Below are positions 48,846 to 60,384 of a DNA stretch of 64,000 nt, piece after piece. The position numbers and the translations under genes are program-made. The notes below the pieces were generated by a model. It had not been told where the DNA came from and searched no databases. It saw only the letters and a program-made list of their open reading frames with translations. This DNA comes from Candidatus Thiodiazotropha endolucinida (GTDB lineage: Bacteria > Pseudomonadota > Gammaproteobacteria > Chromatiales > Chromatiaceae). The first letter of the stretch is position 1; each line of letters begins with the position of its first letter. The stretch covers positions 1 to 64,000 of the forward strand of contig NZ_MARB01000004.1 in NCBI RefSeq assembly GCF_001715975.1, read 5' to 3'.

Positions 48846-49326
48846 CCTCTCCCGACTGTATCCGCAACATATCCTGCAACCTACCCATGCCGGGTATGTC
48901 CATACCGATCGGGGCTATCTCACTTAACGGCAACAGGACAAAGGCCCTGTCAGCCATCTCAGGATGGGGGACCCGCAGGCGAGGTGTATCGATCGTCGCC
49001 TCGCCGAATATCAGCAGATCGAGGTCGAGGGTACGCGGTCCCCAGCGCTCAGTTCCACGAACCCGTCGATGGGTCTGTTCAATCGCTTGCAGTTGATCCA
49101 GCAGTTCTTCGGCATCCAGTGTGGTTGCCAACGAAGCGACTGCATTGATGTAATATGGCTGGTTCTGCGGACCAACCGGTCGTGTTTTATACAATGATGA
49201 ATGCGCAAGCAAGGTCGAGTGCGTTAATGCTGTGAGTTCCTGCAGTGCACTCTCAACCTGTTGAGTGGGATTGTCCAGATTACTGCCCAAACCTATATAG
49301 GCAATTACTGATTGGACCTTACTCAT
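48826..49326 (-). CDS. folK: 2-amino-4-hydroxy-6-hydroxymethyldihydropteridine pyrophosphokinase
   Basis: Folate biosynthesis step before FolP. 166 residues from the ATG at 49326 (MSKVQSVIAYIGLGSNLDNP), overlapping the pcnB stop by 8 bp. Motifs GLGSNL, KTRPVGPQNQPYYINAV, RWGPRTLDLDLLIFG and VPHPEMADRAFVLLPL are all typical of HPPK. The longer frame to 49386 lies inside pcnB. Confidence 0.96.
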   Translation of the reverse strand: MSKVQSVIAYIGLGSNLDNPTQQVESALQELTALTHSTLLAHSSLYKTRPVGPQNQPYYINAVASLATTLDAEELLDQLQAIEQTHRRVRGTERWGPRTLDLDLLIFGEATIDTPRLRVPHPEMADRAFVLLPLSEIAPIGMDIPGMGRLQDMLRIQSGEGVERLD

Positions 49327-50614
49327 CGCCCGGATTGTTGCTCTTGTTTTTACTGGATCGCCTTTTCCTGTGACGTCTTCTGCCACGCCGACCCTGCTCG
49401 GTCATACTTTGCTTTTGCTGACTATTGGCACGTTGGAATTCAGTCCACCAATTGGAGAGTTCGAGCTCAACTTCACCCGCCTCGGCGCGGAGCAGGAGAA
49501 AATCGTATGCCGCACGAAATCTGGGATGGCTTAAAAAACGATAGGGCCTTTTTCCCTGGCGTTGCTCAAAGCGTGGTTGCAATTGCCAGATATCACGCAT
49601 CGGATAACTGAATCGCTTGGGTATGGATACATGCTTGAGCTGGTCACTCAGGACATCGTTGGCCGCTGTCTGCAACGCCTCCACAGGTTGAACATCCTGT
49701 GCCAGCAGCGCTTCGTAGCCAAGCCTTACCGGTTCCCATAACAGCACCGCAAAAAGGAAGGCCGGGGTGACAGATTTATCCTGTTGTAAGCGCGTATCGG
49801 TATTGTTCAATCCGCGATTGACGAAGGTAATGGGAAAATCGTGATCTTCGTGGGAAAGCGCCTCTTCGGTCGCTGGAAAGAGCTGCCCAAACAGTCCGTA
49901 ATGGCGTAGCTTCTCAAAGGATTCCAACGCTGAACCACCGAGAAAGAGTTTCAACACCTCTTCATAGAGCCTGGCTGAGGGTACATCCTTAAGCAGTGGC
50001 GCCAATCGTCGCATTGGGGATTCAGTTGACGGATCGATGATAAATCCCAGTTTGGCGGCAAATCGCACAGCTCGCAGCAGACGTACCGGATCCTCCCTGA
50101 AACGACTCTCCACATCACCCAGCAGACGTATCACTCCATGCTGAAGATCCGACATGCCATCGGCGAAATCTATCACCGTAAAATCACCCACATCATAGTA
50201 GAGTGCATTGATGGTGAAATCCCGTCGCTGGGCATCCTCGTCAAGGGTACCGTAGACATTGTCACGCAGTATCATACCGTTCTCTAACTGGCGCTCTCCA
50301 TCCTGAGAAGGCTGCCGGTTGCTGCGAAATGTTGCGACTTCGATAATCTCCCGACCGAAGTAGACGTGGGCAAGACGAAAACGTCTGCCAATCAATCGAC
50401 AGTTTTTAAAAACCGACTTGACCTCCTCCGGCAGGGCGCTGGTAGCTACGTCGAAATCCTTGGGTTCCCGGCCAAGCAGCAGATCACGCACACCCCCACC
50501 CACCAGGTAAGCCTCGTAACCGGCACTTTTTAACTTCGTGAGGACTCTTATCGCATTTCGACTGATATTCGCGCGGGAGATAGTGTGATCATCCCGCGCA
50601 ATGACGGTAGGCAT
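49319..50614 (-). CDS. pcnB: Poly(A) polymerase I
   Basis: Adds 3' poly(A) tails that mark RNA for decay. 431 residues from the ATG at 50614, chosen for AGAGG 7 bases upstream; a GTG at 50719 would add 35 residues without a visible ribosome site. Nucleotidyltransferase motif LVGGGVRDLLLGREPKDFDVATSA, then RRFRLAHVYFG, EDAQRRDFTINALYYD and FREDPVRLLRAVRFAAKLGF. The C-terminus is basic (GRRGRRRHRKRRSSK), as in bacterial PAP I. It overlaps folK, as in many gammaproteobacteria. Confidence 0.94.
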   Translation of the reverse strand: MPTVIARDDHTISRANISRNAIRVLTKLKSAGYEAYLVGGGVRDLLLGREPKDFDVATSALPEEVKSVFKNCRLIGRRFRLAHVYFGREIIEVATFRSNRQPSQDGERQLENGMILRDNVYGTLDEDAQRRDFTINALYYDVGDFTVIDFADGMSDLQHGVIRLLGDVESRFREDPVRLLRAVRFAAKLGFIIDPSTESPMRRLAPLLKDVPSARLYEEVLKLFLGGSALESFEKLRHYGLFGQLFPATEEALSHEDHDFPITFVNRGLNNTDTRLQQDKSVTPAFLFAVLLWEPVRLGYEALLAQDVQPVEALQTAANDVLSDQLKHVSIPKRFSYPMRDIWQLQPRFEQRQGKRPYRFLSHPRFRAAYDFLLLRAEAGEVELELSNWWTEFQRANSQQKQSMTEQGRRGRRRHRKRRSSKNKSNNPGDE

Positions 50615-50743
50615 CTCTAAGCCTCTTCTATCCGATCCGGCAGGGAGAGTGGAATTGCTGATCAATCCGGAGAACTTTGATTTCAGCCACTTGGCAGCTT
50701 GTTTCAAGGGTACGACCACTGAACTATTTTTTTAACCAGGTGA

Positions 50744-50771
50744 TTGAGCCTGGCGACCAAGTCAGTATAAT
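50744..50771 (+). promoter_or_regulatory. Sigma-70 promoter of tRNA-Glu
   Basis: TTGAGC (50744-50749) and TATAAT (50766-50771) are spaced by 16 bp and followed by a GC-rich stretch (ACCGCC), the usual discriminator of stable-RNA promoters. It lies about 20 bp upstream of the tRNA. Confidence 0.75.
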
Positions 50772-50791
50772 ACCGCCTTTCGTGAGAAACT

Positions 50792-50866
50792 GCTCCCTTC
50801 GTCTAGTGGTTAGGACGCTGGCCTCTCACGCCGGTAACAGGGGTTCGAATCCCCTAGGGAGTACCA
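50792..50866 (+). tRNA. tRNA-Glu (anticodon CTC)
   Basis: 75 bases including an encoded CCA. The acceptor stem GCTCCCT/AGGGAGT (one G-U pair), D-arm TCTAGTGGTTAGGA, anticodon stem CTGGC/GCCGG with loop CTCTCAC (anticodon CTC, reads GAG), and the T-arm CAGGGGTTCGAATCCCCTA, close to E. coli tRNA-Glu. It is a single tRNA gene between the divergently placed pcnB and the galU 3' end. Confidence 0.97.
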
Positions 50867-50877
50867 GCTAGAGAAAT

Positions 50878-50903
50878 GGCCGCTGCAATGCGGCCTTTTT
50901 TTT
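50878..50903 (+). terminator. Rho-independent terminator of tRNA-Glu
   Basis: GGCCGC (50878-50883), loop TGCAAT, GCGGCC (50890-50895) and eight T. It starts 12 bases after the CCA end; the T-run touches the stop codon of galU on the other strand. Confidence 0.9.
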
Positions 50904-51783
50904 ACAGTTCTTTTGATAACTCATTGAGATATTGACGAAAATCATCACCAAGCTCCTGATGTGACAAGCCATATTCGACAGTCGCCTCAAGATAGCCGAG
51001 CTTACTTCCGCAGTCATAGCGCTTGCCTTTCACCCGATAGACCCGAACCTTTTCATATTTCAACAACTCAGCAATGGCGTCAGTCAGCTGAATTTCGCCT
51101 CCGGCGCCCCGTCCAGTCTCCTTGATCAGCTCAAAGATGCGAGGCGTGAGGATATAGCGGCCGACCACTGCAAGGTTGGATGGCGCATCCTCCGGCTTTG
51201 GCTTTTCCACAATAGAGGTCATGATTGCAGTCTCGCCATCATCATTTTCCACTTCCACGATACCGTATTTGCCAGTCTCCTCTTGTGGTACCTCTTCAAC
51301 CAGTATCACACTACATTGGTAACGTTCATAAACCTTGGCCATCTGTGCGATAGCACCAACATCATCTTCGCCACGGATCAGGTCGTCCGCAAGGATGACC
51401 GCAAATGGTTCATCAGCCACCACCGGTTCTGCACACAGCACCGCATGCCCAAGCCCAAGGGCCTCCGCCTGTCTCAGATAGATGCAGCTCACATCCGCTG
51501 GCAGGACATTTTGCACCTTCTGTAACAGCGTGGTCTTCCCTGCCTCCTTCAGTTCACTCTCCAACTCATACGCCTTGTCAAAGTGATCGGGAATGGAGCG
51601 CTTGTTCCTGCCTGTGACGAATACCAGAGATGTTACGCCTGCCTCCTCCGCCTCCTCAGCGGCATATTGAATCAGAGGCTTGTCGACTATCGGCAGCATC
51701 TCTTTGGGGTTGGCCTTGGTCGCGGGTAGAAAACGGGTGCCCATCCCAGCAACAGGAAAAACTGCCTTGCGTATCTTTTTCAT
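50902..51783 (-). CDS. galU: UTP-glucose-1-phosphate uridylyltransferase
   Basis: Makes UDP-glucose for surface polysaccharides. 293 residues from the ATG at 51783, with AGGAG 5 bases upstream. Motifs: [72 protein letters not shown] and [13 protein letters not shown]. It is monocistronic. Confidence 0.97.
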   Translation of the reverse strand: MKKIRKAVFPVAGMGTRFLPATKANPKEMLPIVDKPLIQYAAEEAEEAGVTSLVFVTGRNKRSIPDHFDKAYELESELKEAGKTTLLQKVQNVLPADVSCIYLRQAEALGLGHAVLCAEPVVADEPFAVILADDLIRGEDDVGAIAQMAKVYERYQCSVILVEEVPQEETGKYGIVEVENDDGETAIMTSIVEKPKPEDAPSNLAVVGRYILTPRIFELIKETGRGAGGEIQLTDAIAELLKYEKVRVYRVKGKRYDCGSKLGYLEATVEYGLSHQELGDDFRQYLNELSKEL

Positions 51784-51929
51784 TACCACTCCTATAGGTC
51801 CTTATATATATAAAAACGTGCCATTCAATTACCCGCGCTCAGATGAACCACCCTATTCAATATGGTACAAAGCATCCTAACATAGAGGTTCTTTGAAAGG
51901 GTCCCATAGATATATAAATACTGGACAAC

Positions 51930-51961
51930 CTAGGGTCTGTTAACCCTATTCAATAGACCCC
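51930..51961 (+). repeat. Dispersed repeat, copy 9 (full palindromic form, variant stem)
   Basis: GGGTCT (51933-51938) and AGACCC (51955-51960) form the stem around the core GTTAACCCTATTCAAT. The C-to-T change in the left arm is matched by G-to-A in the right arm, compared with the GGCC forms. It lies in the galU-pyrF gap. Confidence 0.75.
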
Positions 51962-51974
51962 AACCATCGGACTT

Positions 51975-52682
51975 TCACAGGTTGGCTGCGATCTCAAGAT
52001 TGATCGACTGCAATGCCTGGATGGGATCGGCAGCGGCGGTAATCGGCCTGCCCACCACCAGGTAACTCGACCCGGCATTTATCGCATCCGCGGGAGTCAT
52101 CACGCGCCGCTGATCGTCCTGGGTCGCTTGCTTGGGGCGGACACCGGGGGTGACGAGGAGAAAATCATGCCCCAGATCCCCACGCAGCATTTCAGCTTCC
52201 CGAGGAGAACAGACAACACCATCCAACCCTGACTGTTGTGTCAGCTTCGCCAGGCGTAAGACATTATCTGCGGGATCGCCGGAAAAACCGATCTCTTGAA
52301 TCTCCTCCCCGGTCAAACTGGTAAGAATGGTAACCGCAATCAGGCGTGGATGATTACTTCTGGACTCCAGACGTTCCCTGGCCGCCTCCATCATTCTGCG
52401 GCCACCAGACGCATGTAAATTCATCATCCACACACCAAGATCGGCCGCCGCATCACAAGCTGCAGCCACAGTGTTTGGAATATCATGAAATTTCAGATCG
52501 AGAAAGACCTCATAACCGCGCCCCCGCAACACTTCGATGAAAGAGGGACCGAGGCGTGTAAACATCTCCTTACCCACCTTGAGTCGGCAAAGTGAGGGAT
52601 CCAAGCGATCGACAAGAGCCAGAGCCCTATCCTGCCGCGAATAATCGAGTGCCACAATGACCCTGGATTCACTGCTGTTCAT
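51975..52682 (-). CDS. pyrF: Orotidine 5'-phosphate decarboxylase
   Basis: Last step of UMP synthesis. 235 residues with [17 protein letters not shown], the active-site signature [15 protein letters not shown] and [12 protein letters not shown], and [10 protein letters not shown] ending in the phosphate-binding [12 protein letters not shown]. Follows lapB by 51 bp on the same strand; the lapA-lapB-pyrF order is the usual one. Confidence 0.97.
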   Translation of the reverse strand: MNSSESRVIVALDYSRQDRALALVDRLDPSLCRLKVGKEMFTRLGPSFIEVLRGRGYEVFLDLKFHDIPNTVAAACDAAADLGVWMMNLHASGGRRMMEAARERLESRSNHPRLIAVTILTSLTGEEIQEIGFSGDPADNVLRLAKLTQQSGLDGVVCSPREAEMLRGDLGHDFLLVTPGVRPKQATQDDQRRVMTPADAINAGSSYLVVGRPITAAADPIQALQSINLEIAANL

Positions 52683-52733
52683 GTATATTCCACCTTCTAT
52701 CTGTATGCGGAACCCGTGGATTCGGATCGACTG

Positions 52734-53921
52734 TCATGTCACTGCGTTGGCCTTAATGCTGCGCGTCAACCCCTGTTGGGGTTTTATTTCGCCCCATCTC
52801 TTGCAGCTGGGACATTGCCAATGCAGCTTTTTTGCCGTGAAGCCACAGTGATCACACTGATAGGCCGGTTGTTTTTCCAATAGTTTCATCACAGATACCA
52901 ACAGCACTTCCAAGGCCTCCTTGGGACTCTCCTCGCTTCGCTGCAGATTCAGTCTCACTAAACGTTCCAGGCCCTTTAGATCAGGTGCCTCTTCCAGATG
53001 TCGGAGCATCGCATCCACAGCCGCACTCTCACCCTCTTTTTCGACAATCATCTCGGAAAGAATCATCATTGCTTCCGTGCAATGGTGACGTTGATACAAC
53101 TGTTGTAGGTATTCGAACAATTCATGCTGTCTGCCGAGTTGCTTATAGCATTCGACAAGCCTGGGCAGAACCTCGGAAAGATAGATAGGTTCGTTCTCCT
53201 CGACCTGCTGCAGCAACTTTACCACCGATCGACAATCACCCCGGGTATAATCGATCTCGGCCTGTAAAAGTAAAGCGCGCACATTGTTTCGTTGAACCTG
53301 TTGAGCACGCTTGAGATAACCCTCAGCAGCGGAGATATTCTGCTGGCTCAACATCTGCTCAGCCAATTCACAATAGAAGTGCGCAACCGCATTCGGTAGT
53401 GACGGAAAGTGGGATACAGAGATCTTATCAGCAACATCAAGGCATCGTTGCCACTCTTTCTCCTGTTGATAGATCTCCAACAGATAGATATAGGCCTGCT
53501 CGTTGTAAATTTTGAGTTCGGTTAGTTCAAGGAACAGGTTTTCGGCACGATCGAACAGGCCTGCCCGCATATAGTCTTGACCCAATTCAAGCAGGGCCTG
53601 CGCTCGCTGTTCGCGATTCAAACTGGGTCTGGCTATCAGGTTTTGATGAATACGGATGGCTCGGTCCACTTCACCCCGCCGACGAAACAGGTTACCCAAG
53701 GCAAGATGGGTCTCTACCGTATCGCTGTCCACATCCAGCAGTTCGATGAACAGGTCGATTGCCTTGTCGGGCTGTTCGTTCAGCAGATAATTGAGACCTT
53801 TAAAATAGACCGGCGCGATCTGCGGTTGCTGCTTCTGTTTTTTTCTAGACATGCCGCGCCGTGCCGTATACCAACCGGAGGCAGCGGCCACAGGCAGCAA
53901 CAAGAGCAGCAGCTCAATCAC
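52734..53921 (-). CDS. lapB: Lipopolysaccharide assembly protein LapB (TPR + rubredoxin-like)
   Basis: Controls LpxC turnover and LPS assembly at the inner membrane. 395 residues from the GTG at 53921 (VIELLLLLLPVAAASGWY), which has GAGG 6 bases upstream; E. coli LapB is 389. One N-terminal membrane anchor, six or more TPR units beginning FKGLNYLLNEQPDKAIDLFIELL, then a C-terminal zinc domain YQCDHCGFTAKKLHWQCPSCKRWGEI. All match E. coli YciM in order. Confidence 0.96.
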   Translation of the reverse strand: MIELLLLLLPVAAASGWYTARRGMSRKKQKQQPQIAPVYFKGLNYLLNEQPDKAIDLFIELLDVDSDTVETHLALGNLFRRRGEVDRAIRIHQNLIARPSLNREQRAQALLELGQDYMRAGLFDRAENLFLELTELKIYNEQAYIYLLEIYQQEKEWQRCLDVADKISVSHFPSLPNAVAHFYCELAEQMLSQQNISAAEGYLKRAQQVQRNNVRALLLQAEIDYTRGDCRSVVKLLQQVEENEPIYLSEVLPRLVECYKQLGRQHELFEYLQQLYQRHHCTEAMMILSEMIVEKEGESAAVDAMLRHLEEAPDLKGLERLVRLNLQRSEESPKEALEVLLVSVMKLLEKQPAYQCDHCGFTAKKLHWQCPSCKRWGEIKPQQGLTRSIKANAVT

Positions 53922-54011
53922 CTGACACCTCAACAACCACACCGACAGCGAACTGCCGATGATGGGTTACTGCTTGGGTTAAGACATGGCATGTAAAGTA
54001 CATTGCAACCC

Positions 54012-54299
54012 TCACTGCTCCTTCAAGGGTAAGGCGCGAAGGTTGTTGACCTCTTCACTCACCATTTGACTGCGCCTTTTAAGTGAGTGTATTTCCCGCT
54101 TGAGACCCAATACTCTACCCATTCCGGCCAGCACACCCAAAATCACACCCAGTCCCAAGGCGATGGTCAGTATCAACGACAAAGGGAGGTCCCGACGACC
54201 AAAATAGTAATTAATTTCTACAGAGTCGGCGTTGAGTACAGTGAAGACTGCACCCAGCATCATGATCAGTATGACTATAAAGAGTTTTATGAATCGCAT
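54012..54299 (-). CDS. lapA: LapA family membrane protein (DUF1049)
   Basis: 95 residues with two membrane helices (about 5-22 and 42-62) and a cytoplasmic basic tail predicted to form a short coiled coil (REIHSLKRRSQMVSEEVNNL). The N-terminal NADSVEINYYFGRRDLPLSL is the family signature. It precedes lapB. In E. coli rpsA-ihfB are upstream; here a 243-bp gap without a gene and then the orphan fliK follow. Confidence 0.92.
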   Translation of the reverse strand: MRFIKLFIVILIMMLGAVFTVLNADSVEINYYFGRRDLPLSLILTIALGLGVILGVLAGMGRVLGLKREIHSLKRRSQMVSEEVNNLRALPLKEQ

Positions 54300-54542
54300 C
54301 AGACGTTCCGTAGTTCCCCCTCTCAGTCACCCATTCTCGCCTACTGCAGTCCAGTTTGAAATAGCTAAAATGTAAGAACAGGGGTGTAGATGCGGCAGTT
54401 TTGATCAATAAACTATCAAATAACGATATTGAGGAGATATCCTGGAGAGAACACGGTTCGTATCCTGCTTTTATCAGACCATAACCATGAATATCCTCAC
54501 AACAGAGGAATTTGTCGTCGGCAGGTGAGCAAAGGGTAAATG

Positions 54543-55538
54543 CTAGGCGTAGGTATCCAAAAGGCCATCACCACCCATTATCCATGTTTGGCCTTGTTCC
54601 CGATTCTGGTCAGGGCTTAACGAATCACTGCCAATCGAACCGTTACTGTCAGGTCCGGCTTTCCTGTCATGGGCCGATTCACCTGCCTGCTGCTGTCCCA
54701 CATCCACATTGGCGAGATTGAGATTGATTTCACCAAACAGCTCCCTTAGTCGCGGAATCGAGGCCTCGAGGGCTTCTCGCGTAGGGGCTTGAGAGGCGAC
54801 AAAGGTGACGCTGGTCTGATCATTCTGCAGTGATATCTTTATCTCCAGCGGTCCAAGATGGGGTGGATTCAACTTGATTTCCGCCTGTTGGATGTTCTGA
54901 CCGACCATCCACTGGATTCGCTCTCCCACCGCTCTGTCCCATCCCGCCTGACCGACGGGAATATCCAGGGGCATGACTATAGATGGCCGCATACCTGTGG
55001 ATGAGTTGACCGGCAGTTGCAGTGAAAATGTGGACAACTGCCCGGCGCTCTCAATAGATCGTCCAGAATCCAACAGCTGCGCACCCATTTCACGCAGCTG
55101 CAGTTTCAGTGGCTGAGACTGACCATTTTCGATCAGTCGCTGGATCAGGAATTCGGGTTGCATCAATTGGGGTTGTGACTGAAGCGGCTTCAGTTGTCCT
55201 GCAACATCCAGCGCCGGTTCGGCGAATGCAGCCTGCTGTTGGGATATCATAAGCGGCAAAGGCTTGCCGTCCAACTGGAGTTGTAGCGGCAAAACCCCGC
55301 CATCCCGAGGCGTTATAGTCTGTGGTTGGAGGGGATCTGCCGTTGACGTCGAAAGCGAGATAAACAGAACGCCCTGTTCACCCTGAGCCATCAGCATTTC
55401 CTGTAGGGCCTGGTCGAATGTAGCCCCTATAATCTCCCCATTTACACTGATCTGTGTGACTAGATCGCCCCCTTCTGCGGGGATTGCGGATTTGAGCTTA
55501 TCCCCCTGAATCTGGGGCATGAGTGCTATCTGTACCAT
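54543..55538 (-). CDS. fliK: Flagellar hook-length control protein FliK-like
   Basis: 331 residues: a variable, Gln/Pro-rich N-terminal part and a C-terminal Flg_hook domain with the signature IQQAEIKLNPPHLGPLEIKISL, followed by VTFVASQAPTREALEASIPRLRELF. FliK measures hook length and switches export specificity in flagellar assembly. No other flagellar gene lies in the window, so it is an orphan copy or lies apart from the main cluster. The tail is Ser/Asp/Gly-rich. Confidence 0.88.
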   Translation of the reverse strand: MVQIALMPQIQGDKLKSAIPAEGGDLVTQISVNGEIIGATFDQALQEMLMAQGEQGVLFISLSTSTADPLQPQTITPRDGGVLPLQLQLDGKPLPLMISQQQAAFAEPALDVAGQLKPLQSQPQLMQPEFLIQRLIENGQSQPLKLQLREMGAQLLDSGRSIESAGQLSTFSLQLPVNSSTGMRPSIVMPLDIPVGQAGWDRAVGERIQWMVGQNIQQAEIKLNPPHLGPLEIKISLQNDQTSVTFVASQAPTREALEASIPRLRELFGEINLNLANVDVGQQQAGESAHDRKAGPDSNGSIGSDSLSPDQNREQGQTWIMGGDGLLDTYA

Positions 55539-55723
55539 GGCTAAACCTGTTGTTGTCGCTTTCAGTCGACAAGATAAATGCAGGTTCCGGGCCAGGTTCA
55601 GGGTAGCCCACCCTTCTTGAACCGCTCTTCCTTTTCCCTCGAGCCGGAGGAGAGGGGGGTATTCTGGTCTAACGAATAATTGCTTCGCCGGTGGAGCCTA
55701 AGTCTTGGAAGTTTACGGGATCC

Positions 55724-55745
55724 GTTAACAGAATGACCCTAGAGA
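55724..55745 (-). repeat. Dispersed-repeat-like segment on the minus strand
   Basis: On the minus strand CTCTAGGGTCATTCTGTTAAC resembles the left half of the repeat with a short insertion. The TAG at 55739-55741 is the end of the extended lipoprotein frame. This is the only member seen in this orientation. Confidence 0.35.
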
Positions 55746-56221
55746 GCAAAATCCTGCGGCGTGGCACGGCGCCACTGCGCCATCCGCAAACGCCAATCAT
55801 CATCACTGCGAGTAAACAGGAATTGTTAACGCAGCAACTCCCCGCGCCATTGGGAGAGCGTCATATCCGTCTCCTGTTGAGACCCAGCAAGTCCGGCGAA
55901 GAGCACAACTTCAGCCTCATTCTCGGAGCGTAAATCGATCTGATCAATCGTTGAGATAATGTGAATCGATTTGTGACGCATGAAATAGCCCAGCAGCGTT
56001 GCCTTCAGCTCTCTGAAATCCCGTCCGCTCTCATCCCGATAAGCCGGATCGACAAAGGCCATCGCTGAGGAGAGATCCCGCGATTCGAGATAGGTTTCAG
56101 CCTCGCTGATGATATTTCGAAGCTGCTCCTCCGGACTCAAAGGAGTTTCACTGCAACCGACAGACAGGAAACTGACAAGGACCAGTAAGATACCGAGAAT
56201 GTGTATGCTCTTCATTCCCAT
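55739..56221 (-). pseudogene. Lipoprotein gene with an in-frame TAA splitting a conserved-looking C-terminus
   Basis: The frame from 56221 encodes a lipoprotein signal with lipobox LSVGC (Cys23) and a NTF2/SnoaL-like domain (SEAETYLESRDLSSAMAFVDP), stopping after LSQWRGELLR at a TAA at 55826-55828. In the same frame, the next 28 codons read QFLFTRSDDDWRLRMAQWRR and then ATPQDFAL before a TAG at 55739. This reads as the missing last strands of such a domain (compare a WRxxxxxW pattern). I infer a nonsense change from Tyr (TAT/TAC) to TAA, a readthrough case or a sequencing error. Directly downstream of dapB by 3 bp. Confidence 0.6.
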
Positions 56222-56224
56222 AAA

Positions 56225-58193
<1,969 letters not shown>

Positions 58194-58252
58194 GGTTTTT
58201 TATCTTTTACTACTGTTATTTGTTGAGATACATCATTCGTCCAGCTGTCTGA

Positions 58253-58288
58253 ATAGAGCCTGTCAACACTCATTCAACAGGCGCTAGT
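58253..58288 (+). repeat. Dispersed repeat, copy 10 (palindromic form)
   Basis: TAGAGCCTGT and ACAGGCGCTA flank CAACACTCATTCA, in the dnaK-dnaJ gap. Pairing is kept except for one A/G mismatch. Confidence 0.7.
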
Positions 58289-58308
58289 TTCATGCCCGTA
58301 TAACGCCA

Positions 58309-58344
58309 AAACCGCACATCGGCAGGGCTGCCGATGCACGGTTT
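58309..58344. other. Strong intercistronic hairpin between dnaK and dnaJ
   Basis: CATCGGCAG and CTGCCGATG form a perfect 9-bp stem with a 2-base loop, extended after a CA/CA internal loop by AAACCG and CGGTTT. No T-run follows on the operon strand, so it is a processing or stability element rather than a terminator. In E. coli a dnaK-dnaJ intercistronic structure also exists. Confidence 0.6.
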
Positions 58345-58363
58345 GCAGGACTGGAATCCTTGA

Positions 58364-60301
58364 TTAGTTTTTGTTGTCCTTAACCTCTTCGAACTCAGCG
58401 TCGACAACATCATCCCCGGCAGCATCAGAGGATGCTTCCGCCCCAGACGCACCCGCGTCAGCGGCCTCTCCCTCTGCACCCTTCTGCGCGTAGAGCCGCT
58501 CCGCCATCTTACCGGAGGCCTCCGCCAGCACCTTGGTCTTTGCTTCGATGGCATCCTTGTCGTCGCCTTTCATAACCTCTTCGAGATCCTTGATTGCACC
58601 CTCGATCGCCTCCTTTTCACCGGCTTCAAGCTTATCCTCGCCCAACTCTTCCATCGATTTCTTGGTGGCGTGAATCATGGTATCAGCCTGGTTGCGGGCG
58701 CCGATCAGTTCGTGGAACTTTCGGTCCTCATCCGCGTGGGCTTCAGCATCCTTGACCATACGATCGACTTCATCGTCACTCAGTCCGGAAGAGGCCTTGA
58801 TGACGATCGACTGTTCCTTGCCGGTCGCCTTGTCCTTGGCGGAGACATTAAGAATGCCGTTGGCATCGATGTCGAAGCTGACTTCGATCTGCGGTACCCC
58901 TCTCGGCGCAGGCGGGATATCGCTCAGATCGAAGCGTCCCAGGGATTTATTGGCCCCCGCCTGTTCGCGTTCACCCTGCAATACATGCACGGTTACCGCC
59001 GTCTGATTGTCGTCCGCCGTGGAGAATACCTGCGAGGCGCTGGTGGGAATGGTGGTATTCTTCTCAATCAGCCTGGTCATCACGCCACCCAGGGTTTCGA
59101 TACCGAGGGAGAGCGGGGTCACATCGAGAAGCAGTACATCTTTGACATCACCGCCCAGTACACCGCCTTGGATCGCGGCGCCAATGGCGACAGCCTCATC
59201 CGGGTTGACATCCTTGCGAGGTTCTTTATCAAAGAACTCCTTCACCGCCTCTTGTACCTTAGGCATCCGGGTCTGACCACCGACCAGGATCACCTCATCA
59301 ATCTTGGAGGCTGTAATCCCGGCATCCTTCAGGGCAATCTTGCAGGGTTCGATGGTGCGTGTCACCAGATCTTCCACCAGGGATTCCAACTTTGAGCGGT
59401 TCAGCTTAATGTTCAGATGCTTGGGACCACTCGCATCTGCCGTGATATAGGGCAGGTTGATATCGGTCTGCTGGCTGGATGACAGCTCGATCTTGGCCTT
59501 CTCAGCCGCCTCTTTCAGGCGCTGCAGTGCCAGGGGATCGTTCCGCAGATCAAAACCCTGATCCTTCTTGAACTCATCCACCAAGTAGTCGATGACACGC
59601 ATATCGAAATCTTCACCACCGAGGAAAGTGTCACCATTGGTGGAGAGTACCTCGAATTGATGCTCGCCATCGATTTCTGCGATTTCAATGATAGAGATAT
59701 CGAAGGTGCCGCCGCCCAGGTCATAGACCGCCAGGGTCTGATCACCCCGCTTTTTGTCCATGCCGTAAGCCAGCGCCGCGGCTGTCGGTTCATTGATTAT
59801 GCGTTTCACATCCAGGCCGGCGATACGACCGGCGTCCTTGGTCGCCTGACGCTGGGAATCGTTGAAATAGGCCGGCACAGTGATAACCGCCTCTTTCACC
59901 TCTTCGCCCAGGTAGTCTTCAGCGGTCTTTTTCATCTTCTGCAGGATCTTGGCGGAGATCTCCGGCGGTGCCATCTTCTTGCCATTCACCTCAACCCAGG
60001 CGTCACCATTGTCCGCTTTGACGATTTTGTAGGGCACCATGTCCACATCGCGCTGCACCACATCATCGTTAAACATCCTTCCAATCAGACGCTTAATGGC
60101 AAACAGGGTATTTTGCGGATTAGTCACAGCCTGACGCTTGGCGGACTGACCGACCAGGATCTCACCATCATTGGCATAGGCAATAATGGAAGGCGTGGTG
60201 CGGTCACCCTCGCTGTTTTCAATCACTTTCGTGGAACTCCCCTCCATCACTGCTACGCAGGAGTTGGTGGTTCCCAGATCGATACCGATGATCTTACCCA
60301 T
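58364..60301 (-). CDS. dnaK: Chaperone DnaK (Hsp70)
   Basis: 645 residues. ATPase domain with [52 protein letters not shown] and [11 protein letters not shown]; the linker [19 protein letters not shown] leads to the substrate domain. The C-terminus is Ala/Gly-rich with [18 protein letters not shown] lies 9 bases before the ATG at 60301. Member of the hrcA-grpE-dnaK-dnaJ operon. Confidence 0.98.
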   Translation of the reverse strand: MGKIIGIDLGTTNSCVAVMEGSSTKVIENSEGDRTTPSIIAYANDGEILVGQSAKRQAVTNPQNTLFAIKRLIGRMFNDDVVQRDVDMVPYKIVKADNGDAWVEVNGKKMAPPEISAKILQKMKKTAEDYLGEEVKEAVITVPAYFNDSQRQATKDAGRIAGLDVKRIINEPTAAALAYGMDKKRGDQTLAVYDLGGGTFDISIIEIAEIDGEHQFEVLSTNGDTFLGGEDFDMRVIDYLVDEFKKDQGFDLRNDPLALQRLKEAAEKAKIELSSSQQTDINLPYITADASGPKHLNIKLNRSKLESLVEDLVTRTIEPCKIALKDAGITASKIDEVILVGGQTRMPKVQEAVKEFFDKEPRKDVNPDEAVAIGAAIQGGVLGGDVKDVLLLDVTPLSLGIETLGGVMTRLIEKNTTIPTSASQVFSTADDNQTAVTVHVLQGEREQAGANKSLGRFDLSDIPPAPRGVPQIEVSFDIDANGILNVSAKDKATGKEQSIVIKASSGLSDDEVDRMVKDAEAHADEDRKFHELIGARNQADTMIHATKKSMEELGEDKLEAGEKEAIEGAIKDLEEVMKGDDKDAIEAKTKVLAEASGKMAERLYAQKGAEGEAADAGASGAEASSDAAGDDVVDAEFEEVKDNKN

Positions 60302-60384
60302 GATGTTTGTGTCTCCGAAATCTTGTATTGAAAATATGTAATTCTTTGCTGACTGTCCCTAATGTGGGGTCAAGTAGCCGCGAT

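Noticed and set aside
49327-49386. Longer FolK start
   Set aside because: The added residues come from inside pcnB in another frame; MSKVQSVIAYIGLGSN is the expected N-terminus.
50677-50871. 64-codon ORF across the tRNA
   Set aside because: It runs through the tRNA-Glu promoter and gene, which explain the sequence.
55691-55933. 80-codon plus-strand ORF antisense to the lipoprotein
   Set aside because: No ribosome site, no recognisable motif, and it overlaps the lipoprotein reading frame that carries a clear lipobox.
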